DNA of 64,000 nt from PGYR01 sp041675005 (GCA_041675005.1 JBAYUQ010000003.1:124001-188000), one strand, 5' to 3'; positions 36,270 through 44,771 are shown, numbered from the stretch's first letter. The notes: a model not told the origin generated them from the letters alone. Numbers and translations: made by a program.

Positions 36270-37058
36270 TTACTTTGTTATCTGGCTAATTGCATTTGAA
36301 TTGAGCCACTCACCTAAATCAAATAAATCTAAAAACACACTTTCTTTGTCATTTGATTGATTGTTTTGAAGTAATCCAATGAGAACTACGCCATTTTCAA
36401 TCTCCTTTATCAAAGCAAATCCTTGATCGTTTGGATTTGGTATGAATTCAAATACTGTTGAATTATTCTTTTTATCATTTGTATCTAAACTTATATTGCA
36501 ATAACTAATACTATTAGAACTGAATGTTGTATCAACTGTATTCGTACCATATACAATTGATTTTTCATAACCAATTACACTACACGACAAGTTACCCTCT
36601 ATATTAGAATTACTTCTTTGAGGGTAATTACAATTTATTCCTTCATTAGTTATAATCATAGCTATATCAGGAGAATAAGAATTACTCTCGATGTAATCAG
36701 GGTGAGGTATTATTTTTTCAATAGTATATTCTCTTCCGTCTATAATAAGTTTCAAGTTAGAATTATCAATCCAGTTTCGTTCTATTTCTTTTCGTGAGAT
36801 TACTACTTTTCCGTTTACTACTGATGTATCAGGAATAAATATTATCTTCTGCAAAGAACTAGCATTTGTAATCATAGTATTTTCATTAATTGCGAATCCA
36901 GTACCTATATTAGTATTAGTTTCATTTTTAAAATAGCCAACAAAATTAAAGTTGGATTTCTTTACTGCTTCTTCTAAACTATTTATATCTATATTATCTT
37001 TATAATTGCCTGCAAAAATTGTACAAATAGCCATTAGAAAAATTAATAAGTAATTCAT
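36270..37058 (-). CDS. Secreted trypsin-fold pseudoprotease
   Basis: 262 residues with a signal peptide ending IFAG. The fold marks of a trypsin-like protease are present: IGTGFAINENTMITNASSL (51-69), IIPHPDYIES (116-125) and SPDIAMI (129-135). The catalytic positions are not: the TAAH histidine aligns with S67, and the GDSGG serine aligns with Q212 in NDQGF. Only the aspartate D131 remains. It is therefore probably an inactive secreted binding protein. It is transcribed opposite to its neighbours in the surface-protein island. Confidence 0.6.
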   Translation of the reverse strand: MNYLLIFLMAICTIFAGNYKDNIDINSLEEAVKKSNFNFVGYFKNETNTNIGTGFAINENTMITNASSLQKIIFIPDTSVVNGKVVISRKEIERNWIDNSNLKLIIDGREYTIEKIIPHPDYIESNSYSPDIAMIITNEGINCNYPQRSNSNIEGNLSCSVIGYEKSIVYGTNTVDTTFSSNSISYCNISLDTNDKKNNSTVFEFIPNPNDQGFALIKEIENGVVLIGLLQNNQSNDKESVFLDLFDLGEWLNSNAISQITK

Positions 37059-37161
37059 TTTTTAACCTTTTCTTGAAATTTAACATTGAATGAAAGTACA
37101 AAAGTATCTATTATTAGGTGTTTCCGCAATTAATATATTTCATAAATATAAAATTATTTTT

Positions 37162-37169
37162 TAATTTTG
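37162..37169 (+). promoter_or_regulatory. Putative -7 box of the 37218 gene
   Basis: TAATTTTG matches TAnnTTTG, 48 bases upstream of the start codon; no clear -33 element. Confidence 0.35.
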
Positions 37170-37203
37170 ATTTAATATTAAAATCTTATTCTATCAATTA
37201 ATT

Positions 37204-37221
37204 ATGGGGAATCCCTTTTGA
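37204..37221 (+). promoter_or_regulatory. Leader mini-ORF MGNPF overlapping the 37218 start
   Basis: ATG GGG AAT CCC TTT TGA overlaps the TTG start of the surface protein by 4 bases (TTGA). The same leader, encoding MGNPL, precedes the paralogue at 39909. The shared GGG(A)AATCCC core may also act as a small hairpin or ribosome-binding context. Confidence 0.4.
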
Positions 37222-39722
37222 AAAAAATCTTTTTACTAATTACATTAGCTCTACTAGCTTTTAGTTCTGCTTCTGCTTTAGACCCAATAAAAGTAGCAAT
37301 AGTCAATAATGGCGGTGCTGCAGTAAACGTTCAGGTTAACCTTACAAATTATACTGGAGGTACCGCAACTAATGTTTACACAAGCACAACACAATCGCTT
37401 ACCCCCAATGGTTCGGGTATTATAATGGTTGATATTAGTGATGCTACTCATGCTAGTGGTACGTTATGGTCGGCAATTGCTCCAAGTGATGTAAATAGCT
37501 ATTATGTAATAGACGTTAACGTAGGTGGCAATCTATACGCACAGTATAGACTAGACCAACAAATTATTAGCCAATCGCAAGGTGGTGTATTTGATAATGA
37601 TGGTAATCTATCACCTAGCTCAAGTGGGGCTCAAAACCTAGGAAATGACGATAATAGATGGGGCGAGCTATTCGTAGAAGGTAATACTATCCACGTTGGT
37701 GCTGGTGGCGGAATGGCTGGGAATGAAGAAATGGCTTTAAGTTATAATGATGGTACGAATACTGGAACTGTAAAAATTGATAATGTATCAGTAATTGATG
37801 CAACTAAAGACTTAGTTACTTTTAATAAATTAGTAAGTCAAAATATAGGTAATGATAATACTGCATTTGGTTTAAATGCTTTCCTAAATAAAACAGGAAG
37901 TTTTAATACAGCATATGGCAAATCTGTACTAGAAGCCAATACTTCTGGGACCAATAATACAGCTATTGGCAGTTATTCTTTGTTAGTAAACACCGAAGGA
38001 AGTTATAACACAACGAATGGGGTAAATGCATTGCGTGGTAACATAGATGGTGACAATAATACAGCGGCTGGCTATAGTGCATTAGAATTAAACTCAGATG
38101 GGCCGTCTAATACTGCAATTGGTTTTCGTTCACTGGGAAGTAACACCCAAGGTGGAAGTAATACAGCTGTCGGTTCAAGTGCTGGTTTTGATATTGAAAC
38201 AGGGAATAATAATATATTTATTGGTAAGGACGCCGGTCAAAATGTCTCACAAAAAGTAGATGCACAAAATTCTATTGCTATAGGATACAACACATATACT
38301 ACAGCAGACAACCAAGTTGTTATTGGTGACGCTAATATCACTGAGACACAGCTTAGAGGTGTTACTTTGATGGATTTAGCTGGTGGTGGTAACCAAAATC
38401 TAATAGTAGATAATACTGGTAAAATAGTCGTAGGCGGTGGCGGAACTGTTTCAACAAATTCTACTATAAACGGTGATGGTTCTGGTGGGTCACCGCTTGG
38501 AATTAACTTAGCAAATGCTAATACATGGACTGGAAACCAGACTTTTGGGAATGTGACTACAACTGGAACGTTAGACCAACAAGGAGCAGTTTCAAACTCA
38601 ACAGGTGATGTAGTAATCAATGATGATGCGAATGTAACTGGTTCTTTAGATGTTGATACTGACTTAAATGTTGACGGTAACTCAACTCACGTTGGAACTT
38701 TAGACCAACAAGGAGCTGTATCAAACTCTACTGGCAATGTTAATATAAGTGACAACCTAGTTGTCACTGGTTATTCTGATCTACAAGGGTCTATAGGGAG
38801 TACTGCAGGAAATCTTCAAATTGGTGATTATGTGTACATAAATGGAGATGGAACCACTAATTTAACTCTAACAGATGGTAGTATTCAAAGAAATAGTGGA
38901 TCTAATGAAACTATAACTCTTCAGAATACTGGAGCAGGTAATCTAACACTTGCAGTAACAGGAGATGTGACAGCATCTGGTGATGTTACACTTAGCAATT
39001 TAGCAGGCGGCGGAACTCAAAACATCCAAGTTGACAATACTGGTAAAATAGTTGTTGGCGGCGGAGGAGGCGGAGGAACTGTTTCAACAAATTCTACTAT
39101 AAACGGTGACGGTTCTGGTGGTTCACCTTTAGGTATTAATTTAGCAAACTCTAATACGTGGACAGCAAATCAAACTTTTTCAAGCAGCTTTTTGGTTACT
39201 GCAAATGCAAGAATTGCAATGACTAATAGCGATAATAATGCTAGAGATATAAGATTCCAAGAACCGAGTAGTTCTGGTACTCAATATATTGGTTTAAGAG
39301 CTCCATCTGTTACAAGTAATAGTAATTATGTCTTTCCTGCTTCAATAGGTACACCAGGTCAAGTTTTAGCTCTGAATACTGTAAGTTCAGGGAGTGACTC
39401 TGCTACTACTCATTGGGTTACTCCTAGTGGCGGTGGAAATTTAGCTTATACTGAAGTAACAGCAAACACTACACTTAATACTGATAGTCAAGTTTTATTT
39501 ATTACTGGTAATTATACCGTTACTTTACCTGCTTCACCTGCTACAGGACAATTAATCCAAATCTACTCTGAAAGTACTACAGCAACTCTAAACCCACAAT
39601 CAAAAGTTTTTAGAGATGGTGGTGCGGATTATGGTACATCTGATTTCTCAGATTTCACAGCAGGTACAAATCTAACTTTATTTTATAATGGGACTAAGTG
39701 GTTACCAATAGGTAGAAGATAA
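37218..39722 (+). CDS. Large secreted tail-fibre-like surface protein
   Basis: 834 residues. The start is TTG; the aligned position in the paralogue at 39909 is ATG. Signal peptide MKKIFLLITLALLAFSSASA, then the shared N-terminal domain (VAIVNNGGAAVNVQVNLTNYTGGT to NLYAQYRLDQQIISQ). Residues about 210-340 are NTAxG repeats (IGNDNTAFGLNAF, NNTAIGSYSLLVN). Then come two long near-identical modules (LAGGG, VDNTGKIVVGGGG, STINGDGSGGSPLGINLA) and a repeated GTLDQQGAVSNSTG segment. The C-terminal part resembles phage tail-fibre tips (NYTVTLPASPATGQLIQIYSE). It is probably a surface fibre or adhesin. Confidence 0.7.
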   Translation: MKKIFLLITLALLAFSSASALDPIKVAIVNNGGAAVNVQVNLTNYTGGTATNVYTSTTQSLTPNGSGIIMVDISDATHASGTLWSAIAPSDVNSYYVIDVNVGGNLYAQYRLDQQIISQSQGGVFDNDGNLSPSSSGAQNLGNDDNRWGELFVEGNTIHVGAGGGMAGNEEMALSYNDGTNTGTVKIDNVSVIDATKDLVTFNKLVSQNIGNDNTAFGLNAFLNKTGSFNTAYGKSVLEANTSGTNNTAIGSYSLLVNTEGSYNTTNGVNALRGNIDGDNNTAAGYSALELNSDGPSNTAIGFRSLGSNTQGGSNTAVGSSAGFDIETGNNNIFIGKDAGQNVSQKVDAQNSIAIGYNTYTTADNQVVIGDANITETQLRGVTLMDLAGGGNQNLIVDNTGKIVVGGGGTVSTNSTINGDGSGGSPLGINLANANTWTGNQTFGNVTTTGTLDQQGAVSNSTGDVVINDDANVTGSLDVDTDLNVDGNSTHVGTLDQQGAVSNSTGNVNISDNLVVTGYSDLQGSIGSTAGNLQIGDYVYINGDGTTNLTLTDGSIQRNSGSNETITLQNTGAGNLTLAVTGDVTASGDVTLSNLAGGGTQNIQVDNTGKIVVGGGGGGGTVSTNSTINGDGSGGSPLGINLANSNTWTANQTFSSSFLVTANARIAMTNSDNNARDIRFQEPSSSGTQYIGLRAPSVTSNSNYVFPASIGTPGQVLALNTVSSGSDSATTHWVTPSGGGNLAYTEVTANTTLNTDSQVLFITGNYTVTLPASPATGQLIQIYSESTTATLNPQSKVFRDGGADYGTSDFSDFTAGTNLTLFYNGTKWLPIGRR
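38378..39170 (+). repeat. Internal duplication in the surface protein gene
   Basis: A segment of about 150 bases near 38378-38525 recurs at about 38999-39165, encoding L-A-G-G-G, VDNTGKIVVGGGG and STINGDGSGGSPLGINLA both times. A shorter GTLDQQGAVSNSTG unit occurs near 38569 and 38695. The near-identity suggests recent duplication or recombination. Confidence 0.75.
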
Positions 39723-39750
39723 GTAAATTTCAATATGAAAATTAATTTCC

Positions 39751-39780
39751 AAACCCCATACCAATTTCGGCGTGGGGTTT
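39751..39780 (+). terminator. Terminator of the 37218 gene
   Basis: AAACCCCA pairs with TGGGGTTT around a loop with ACCAATTTCGG, followed by T residues. Almost the same sequence is found at 41104-41133. Confidence 0.85.
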
Positions 39781-39894
39781 TTTGGTTTTACTACTTTTAA
39801 ACTGCTTATCATAAGTTGTTTTATTATGGAAATAATAAAATTTCTTCTTAAGTTGAAAACTTGAAATTTAAAATTCTTATACTATCAATTAAAT

Positions 39895-39912
39895 ATGGGA
39901 AATCCCTTATGA
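39895..39912 (+). promoter_or_regulatory. Leader mini-ORF MGNPL overlapping the 39909 start
   Basis: ATG GGA AAT CCC TTA TGA; the stop overlaps the ATG of the main gene (ATGA). Counterpart of the leader at 37204. Confidence 0.4.
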
Positions 39913-41078
39913 AAAAAATCTTTTTACTAATCATTATTGCTTTGCTGTCTTACTCTAGCTCTTTTGCTATTGGAAGTTTTAAAGTAGTAATCAAGAAACC
40001 AGGTGCTGCGATTGACGTTCAAGTAAGAATCGTTGATTACACTCCAACAGGTCCAACTACTAAATTTACTGGAGCAACAGTTAGTCTAACTCCTAATGCT
40101 TCTGGTATAATAGTAGCAAGTGTACCAATGACTGATGGTATAGTTGTACCAGAAAATATACTTGCAACAGACATAAATGCATACTATATAGTAGAGGTTT
40201 GGACAGGTAGCCCATTAGCATTGACTTCTCAACAAAGACTTGATGAAATGATCTTCGAACAAGCTCAAACTGGCTTGACAGATAATGAAGGAAACTTAAC
40301 ATTAGAGCCAGGTAAAGAACTAATATTTCCTGAACCTTCTGGAAGTGGAACTAACTTCACATCATTCAAATCTCCTGCATTAGCAGCAGATGTAGAATAT
40401 ACTCTGCCTGATAATGATGGAAATCCAAACCAATATCTTAAAACTGATGGTTCTGGTATTATGTCATGGGATACACCTCCAACTTCACCTACTGGTGCAG
40501 CTGGTGGAAGTTTAGCAGGTACTTATCCTAATCCTACAATAGCAGCTGGAGCAATTTCTAATAATGAGTTAGCTGCAAATGCTGTAACAACAGGTAAAAT
40601 CGCTGACGGCACAATTGTTAATGCTGACGTAGATGCAGCCGCAGCTATCGCTTATTCAAAATTAAATCTTGCAACTAGTATTGGCACTGGTGATTTAGCG
40701 GGAGGAGCTGTAACAACTGCAAAGATAGCAAATGGTACGGTAAGAGGTCAGGTTCTTACTTATGATGGTTCTAGTGTTGCTTGGAGTGGTAATGGTAGTT
40801 TACCTGTTAGCACTTCTAATATAAGTTATGGTAATTTGACTAATCGTTATCAGAATTTAGCTCTAAATGGTAGAATTATCCGTTTACATAGTGCGGGTGG
40901 GGCAATAACAAATGAAACTTTGGGTAATGCAGCTAATGACACAGGAACTAATATAGTAACTGTTTATAATAACTGTGGTCATAATGTCACATTAACTGAC
41001 GCAGGTTCTTATGTATTAGCAAATGGGAAGGTTAAGACATTCTACAAAATAAATAGTACTTGGGTTTACGAAGACTAA
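39909..41078 (+). CDS. Secreted tail-fibre-like surface protein
   Basis: The open frame extends upstream to 39861, but the ATG at 39909 begins the signal peptide MKKIFLLIIIALLSYSSSFA, identical in style to 37218, giving 389 residues. The shared N-terminal domain follows (FKVVIKKPGAAIDVQVRIVDYT to QQRLDEMIFEQAQTG). The rest has tail-fibre motifs: LPDNDGNPNQYLKTDGSGIMSW, AGGSLAGTYPNPTIA and NAVTTGKIADGTI. The C-terminal domain (ISYGNLTNRYQNLALNGRIIRLHSAGG) is beta-rich. It is probably exported and surface-located; no sorting signal is obvious. Confidence 0.7.
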   Translation: MKKIFLLIIIALLSYSSSFAIGSFKVVIKKPGAAIDVQVRIVDYTPTGPTTKFTGATVSLTPNASGIIVASVPMTDGIVVPENILATDINAYYIVEVWTGSPLALTSQQRLDEMIFEQAQTGLTDNEGNLTLEPGKELIFPEPSGSGTNFTSFKSPALAADVEYTLPDNDGNPNQYLKTDGSGIMSWDTPPTSPTGAAGGSLAGTYPNPTIAAGAISNNELAANAVTTGKIADGTIVNADVDAAAAIAYSKLNLATSIGTGDLAGGAVTTAKIANGTVRGQVLTYDGSSVAWSGNGSLPVSTSNISYGNLTNRYQNLALNGRIIRLHSAGGAITNETLGNAANDTGTNIVTVYNNCGHNVTLTDAGSYVLANGKVKTFYKINSTWVYED

Positions 41079-41103
41079 AATAACACCAAACTTAAAATAT
41101 TCC

Positions 41104-41133
41104 AAACCCCATACCAATTTCGGCGTGGGGTTT
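41104..41133 (+). terminator. Terminator of the 39909 gene
   Basis: AAACCCCA and TGGGGTTT stem with ACCAATTTCGG in the loop, followed by T residues; near-copy of the terminator at 39751. Confidence 0.85.
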
Positions 41134-41232
41134 TTTGTTTTCTAAAAGCAATTATTTTTATTTTTGATCACTTTTTATTTGGCTTTATTCTTAACATTTA
41201 TTAATTTTACCTATTGTTATAACAGGTAGGAT

Positions 41233-41919
41233 ATGAAATTTAACAAATTAGTCATATTAGTTTTACTTATTACGACTCCTCTTTTTTCTCAATATCACAT
41301 AAAAAAGAGTGCTACTTCTGCTGGTGGCGGAAAGCAATCCAACTCCACCAACACTCTCTACCACATAGCTGGTCAATCCATTGGCAACTCTAGTTCAAAT
41401 AGTCAATATCTTCTTAAGGAAGGCTATATATTCAATTACATGGAAGATGAAGTAGTACAATTGAGCGATGAACCCCTTGCTCATTCCAATACGTTTACTC
41501 TCGATTCTATTCTCAATGCAGGGTCTATTAGGTTCAATATTCAACCCGCAGAAGAGATTACAAATGCAGCTGGATATATAGTACTAGCAAGAGTAGGAGC
41601 GGCCCCAGAGGTAATAGTCACTGATGCAAACTATCCTAGTTTGTATTATTCAAGCAATGGCACTAAAGTAGTGGCTATACTCACAGATATGACTGCGGAT
41701 AAGATTACTGCTACAGGATTGCAACCAAGCCAGACATACACTTTTGTACTCATCCCGTTCAATTGGAATGGCTCGGACAATGCGTCTATAAACTTCAAAA
41801 CAGATGGTACTATACCAAAGATAACGCAGACGACCCCAATCCCAACTTTGAGCGAATGGGCGTTGATTTTACTCGGTGTGACTATCCCAATAATAGTATA
41901 TTTCAAAATGAAAACGTAG
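41233..41919 (+). CDS. Secreted protein with IPTL-CTERM-like sorting signal
   Basis: 228 residues, preceded by an AGGTAGG ribosome binding site. The signal peptide ends near LFSQ. The C terminus reads PIPTLSEWALILLGVTIPIIVYFKMKT: an IPTLSEW motif, one hydrophobic helix and a short basic tail, as in IPTL-CTERM proteins. That signal is normally processed by an exosortase/archaeosortase-like enzyme, none of which is encoded here. The middle (residues about 70-190) is an unassigned beta-rich domain. It is followed 9 bases later by another secreted protein gene, so the two probably form an operon. Confidence 0.65.
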   Translation: MKFNKLVILVLLITTPLFSQYHIKKSATSAGGGKQSNSTNTLYHIAGQSIGNSSSNSQYLLKEGYIFNYMEDEVVQLSDEPLAHSNTFTLDSILNAGSIRFNIQPAEEITNAAGYIVLARVGAAPEVIVTDANYPSLYYSSNGTKVVAILTDMTADKITATGLQPSQTYTFVLIPFNWNGSDNASINFKTDGTIPKITQTTPIPTLSEWALILLGVTIPIIVYFKMKT

Positions 41920-41928
41920 GAAACAAAC

Positions 41929-43338
41929 ATGAAAAACTTCATCCTATTTTTGTTATTATTCCCGATTTTAGCTTTGGCTCAAATCCCACAGACAATGAAC
42001 TACCAAGGACGATTGGAGGACAATAGTGGCAACCCCGTTACTGATGGAAACTACTCTATTATCTTCACTATCTATGATGACGCTACTAATGGTAATTCTC
42101 TATGGACGGAAACTAGGACAGTGACTACTGAAGATGGTTTTTTCACTCTGACTTTGGGAGAAAATACAGCTATTGATATAGACACTGATCAACAAATATG
42201 GCTCAATGTCAATATAGGTGGTACCGATTTGACTCCTCGCACAAAGCTCTCGGGTAGCTTGTCTTCACTTTCTACTAAGACAGTCGAGAATACAGCAACG
42301 GCTGGTAATTCTGTTGTTACCTCTATCAACTCATCAACAGGTGAAATAAATGCAGAAAAGATTGCTGATGGTAGTGTCAGCAATACAGAGTACCAATTCC
42401 TTGATGGTGCTACCAGTACACTAGTTGGAGTATCAGACCCTCAGACATTGTCCAGTAAAACAATTGATGCTGACAACAATACGATTTCAAATATTGATAA
42501 TTCTGATATAAAAGCAGCTGCATCAATTGATGCTAGTAAAATAGCGGATGGAAGTGTCTCTAACTCTGAGTTTCAATTACTGAGTGGAGTTACTAGTGCA
42601 GTTGTAGGTGTATCAGACACACAAACGATGACTAATAAAACATTAACTGATGCCTCAAGTTTTATGCAAGACAACTCAGACAATTCTAAAAAAATACAAT
42701 TCGAGTTATCAGGTATATCCACTTCTACCACGAGAACGATAACGGTTCCGGATGTAAACACTACAATAGTTGGTACCGATGCTACACAGACATTAACTAA
42801 TAAAAGTATTGATGCTGCAAGCAATACAATTACTAATATATTCCCTGACCAAGCGGGGAAAAGTGGTAAGTTCCTATCTACTGACGGTACTACTCTAAGT
42901 TGGGAAGCGGCTGGCGGCGGCGGAGGTAGTTTACCCGAAGTAACTGAGCTTAGCTTAGGTACTTTGATAACCTTAACAAGTACTACTTATGTTAATATAA
43001 CAGACACTCAACCTACTCTAGCAGCTAATGCTACTTATTTGATAAAGGGTATATTAGGGGCTAAGAAAAAAGGTTCTTCACCAACTATTAATATTTTTCT
43101 AAACTACAGTGGCAACACTAATCTCAATTATTTTAAGATAAATAGTGAATACTTTTCAGGAAATACTGGAACTAAAGAGAACTATAGTTTGCAAGCGGAC
43201 ACCGAATACTTATTTGAAGGATTGATAAATACAACATCTAGTGGAACATTTTCTATCCAAGCAGCAAAGTATTCACCGTCAGCATCTAATTCCGAAATTA
43301 CTACAGATACAAGAATACTACTGATCAGAGTGAGATAG
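41929..43338 (+). CDS. Secreted tail-fibre-like protein with YQGRL N-terminal domain
   Basis: 469 residues, signal peptide MKNFILFLLLFPILALAQ. Residues about 22-105 (MNYQGRLEDNSGNPVTDGNYSIIFTIYDDATNG, then LWTETRTVTTEDGFFTLTLG) form a widely occurring Bacteroidota domain placed before tail-fibre-like regions. The middle holds repeated motifs such as EKIADGSVSNTEYQFLDG, VVGVSDTQTMTNKTLTDAS and VVGTDATQTLTNKSIDAAS. The C terminus is a beta-rich domain. It is the last member of the surface cluster, in a probable operon with the IPTL-CTERM protein. Confidence 0.7.
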   Translation: MKNFILFLLLFPILALAQIPQTMNYQGRLEDNSGNPVTDGNYSIIFTIYDDATNGNSLWTETRTVTTEDGFFTLTLGENTAIDIDTDQQIWLNVNIGGTDLTPRTKLSGSLSSLSTKTVENTATAGNSVVTSINSSTGEINAEKIADGSVSNTEYQFLDGATSTLVGVSDPQTLSSKTIDADNNTISNIDNSDIKAAASIDASKIADGSVSNSEFQLLSGVTSAVVGVSDTQTMTNKTLTDASSFMQDNSDNSKKIQFELSGISTSTTRTITVPDVNTTIVGTDATQTLTNKSIDAASNTITNIFPDQAGKSGKFLSTDGTTLSWEAAGGGGGSLPEVTELSLGTLITLTSTTYVNITDTQPTLAANATYLIKGILGAKKKGSSPTINIFLNYSGNTNLNYFKINSEYFSGNTGTKENYSLQADTEYLFEGLINTTSSGTFSIQAAKYSPSASNSEITTDTRILLIRVR

Positions 43339-43389
43339 ATTTATCTAAAAAAAGTAAGTCTATTATATCCCAGATTTGCTTTTTCTAAC

Positions 43390-44571
43390 TTACTTCAACA
43401 TCAGATTTGGGTCTAAGGTGAGGAACTCTTGCCAGCTCATACCACTATCGTTTATCAATATGCTCTTATCTACATCGTATAGCTTCATGAATTTCTCCAT
43501 TCCCGAATGCTTGCTCGTGGAGTAGGATTTCACTTCTATCGCTACTACCTTCTTCCCATTAGTTATCACGAAGTCAACTTCTGCGTTCGATTCATTCCAA
43601 TATTGCAACTTGTAATTATCAGTGGAGTGGGCGAGTAAGTGTGCCCCAACAGCGGACTCTATTACTCTGCCTCTGAGCTTTGGGTTCACTGTGAATTCCT
43701 TCCAGCTCATCGGTGATTGTGCGGTGAGCAGTGCGTTATTATACACCTGAAATTTGGGACTGGAGCTACGTACTTTTAGTTGATTAGTCGAGTATTTTTC
43801 TAGTCCAGTTAGCAAACCCGCACCACTCAGTAGATTTAGATAATGCGATAGTGTTGTGGTATTACCAGCATCTTGCAGCTGCCCCAATATTTTATTGAAA
43901 GATAGAATCTGCGAAGAATATTGACCACCTAATTGGAACAGGTTTCTTAATAATTTGGGTTTATATATTAACTCCATTTGCAGTATATCTTTGGAAACGG
44001 TAGTCTCTATTAGTGAATTGTTTATGTAATCTCGCCACCGCTTTTCGTTCTTTATCATATCTGCTGCACCTGGATAACCACCGAAATATGCATATTGCTC
44101 GGGAGTAATATCGAATGCATCGCGCATTTCTGTATAGCCCCAATGCGGTATCGGTATAGTCTCGAAGCGCCCTGCTAGTGATTCGCTCAGTCCCTTGTCT
44201 ATCAATAAACTTGAAGAACCAAGTATTATAACTTTGAGGTTCGTATCTTTGTAAGAATCCTCATCCCAATACTTTTTAACTACCTCGCTCCAATTCTTAA
44301 TTTTCTGTATTTCGTCTATTATAAGCAAAGATTCCTTTGCTTCAGATGAATGAAGCTTTAATCGAGCAGATTGCCATATTTGCTCTAACCAAACTGGAGA
44401 TGATTGATTATCCGCAGTCACGTATTCCGAAGGGTACTTGTATTCCTTCATCAGTTGTCGTACTAGAGTAGTTTTTCCAACTTGCCTTGCACCCAACATT
44501 ACTTGTAGGAATTTCCGTTTCTCTTTTATTCGCTTATTTATTCTCTTGTAGTGAGTTCTTTGGTAAATCAT
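43390..44571 (-). CDS. AAA_14/DUF4143 ATPase
   Basis: 393 residues from the ATG at 44571 (a TTG at 44580 is in frame but less likely). Walker A is GARQVGKTTLVRQL, Walker B LLIIDEIQKI, and sensor I is ILGSSSLLI. The C-terminal DUF4143 domain carries nuclease-like strands (QYWNESNAEVDFVITNGKKVVAIEVKSY), which resemble a PD-(D/E)XK core: D, then E-V-K. These ATPases are common and often horizontally mobile; the function is poorly defined. A 22-bp-period repeat array abuts the start codon. Confidence 0.88.
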   Translation of the reverse strand: MIYQRTHYKRINKRIKEKRKFLQVMLGARQVGKTTLVRQLMKEYKYPSEYVTADNQSSPVWLEQIWQSARLKLHSSEAKESLLIIDEIQKIKNWSEVVKKYWDEDSYKDTNLKVIILGSSSLLIDKGLSESLAGRFETIPIPHWGYTEMRDAFDITPEQYAYFGGYPGAADMIKNEKRWRDYINNSLIETTVSKDILQMELIYKPKLLRNLFQLGGQYSSQILSFNKILGQLQDAGNTTTLSHYLNLLSGAGLLTGLEKYSTNQLKVRSSSPKFQVYNNALLTAQSPMSWKEFTVNPKLRGRVIESAVGAHLLAHSTDNYKLQYWNESNAEVDFVITNGKKVVAIEVKSYSTSKHSGMEKFMKLYDVDKSILINDSGMSWQEFLTLDPNLMLK

Positions 44572-44659
44572 TTTGCTCAATTCTTCTAATTAATTTACTC
44601 AAATCTATGAGTAACTTTACTCAATTCCAAATGGTATTTTACTCAAATCACTGCGTTAT
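44572..44659 (-). repeat. 22-bp-period repeat array at the ATPase 5' end
   Basis: TTTGCTCAA at 44572 and TTTACTCAA at 44594, 44616 and 44638 recur at exactly 22 bases, each followed by A/T-TC; a degenerate unit (TTTATTAA) is at 44660. On the coding strand the core reads TTGAGTAAA. Two helical turns per unit place all cores on one DNA face, as expected for a cooperative operator or iteron-like site. It covers the ribosome binding site and presumed promoter of the ATPase gene. Confidence 0.7.
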
Positions 44660-44735
44660 TTTATTAATAATTATGATAAAGTTAACATCAAACTCTTTTT
44701 ATAAATAGATAAACAATATTTATTTCTGTTATATT

Positions 44736-44771
44736 AAAGACCTAGTTGATTAAATGATTGACTAGGTCTTT
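44736..44771 (+). terminator. Orphan terminator-like hairpin
   Basis: AAAGACCTAGT and ACTAGGTCTTT form an 11-bp stem with a 14-base loop, followed on the plus strand by TCTTTTTGG. No plus-strand gene precedes it, only a possible 11-codon frame at 44673-44708. It may end a small RNA. Confidence 0.5.

Noticed and set aside
38237..38620. Minus-strand open frame of 127 codons
   Set aside because: Antisense to the well-supported surface protein; composition is that of a shadow frame.
44572..44659. Possible CRISPR or plasmid iteron origin
   Set aside because: The unit is only 22 bases with no unique spacers, and no replication protein is nearby; its position at a start codon suits an operator better.
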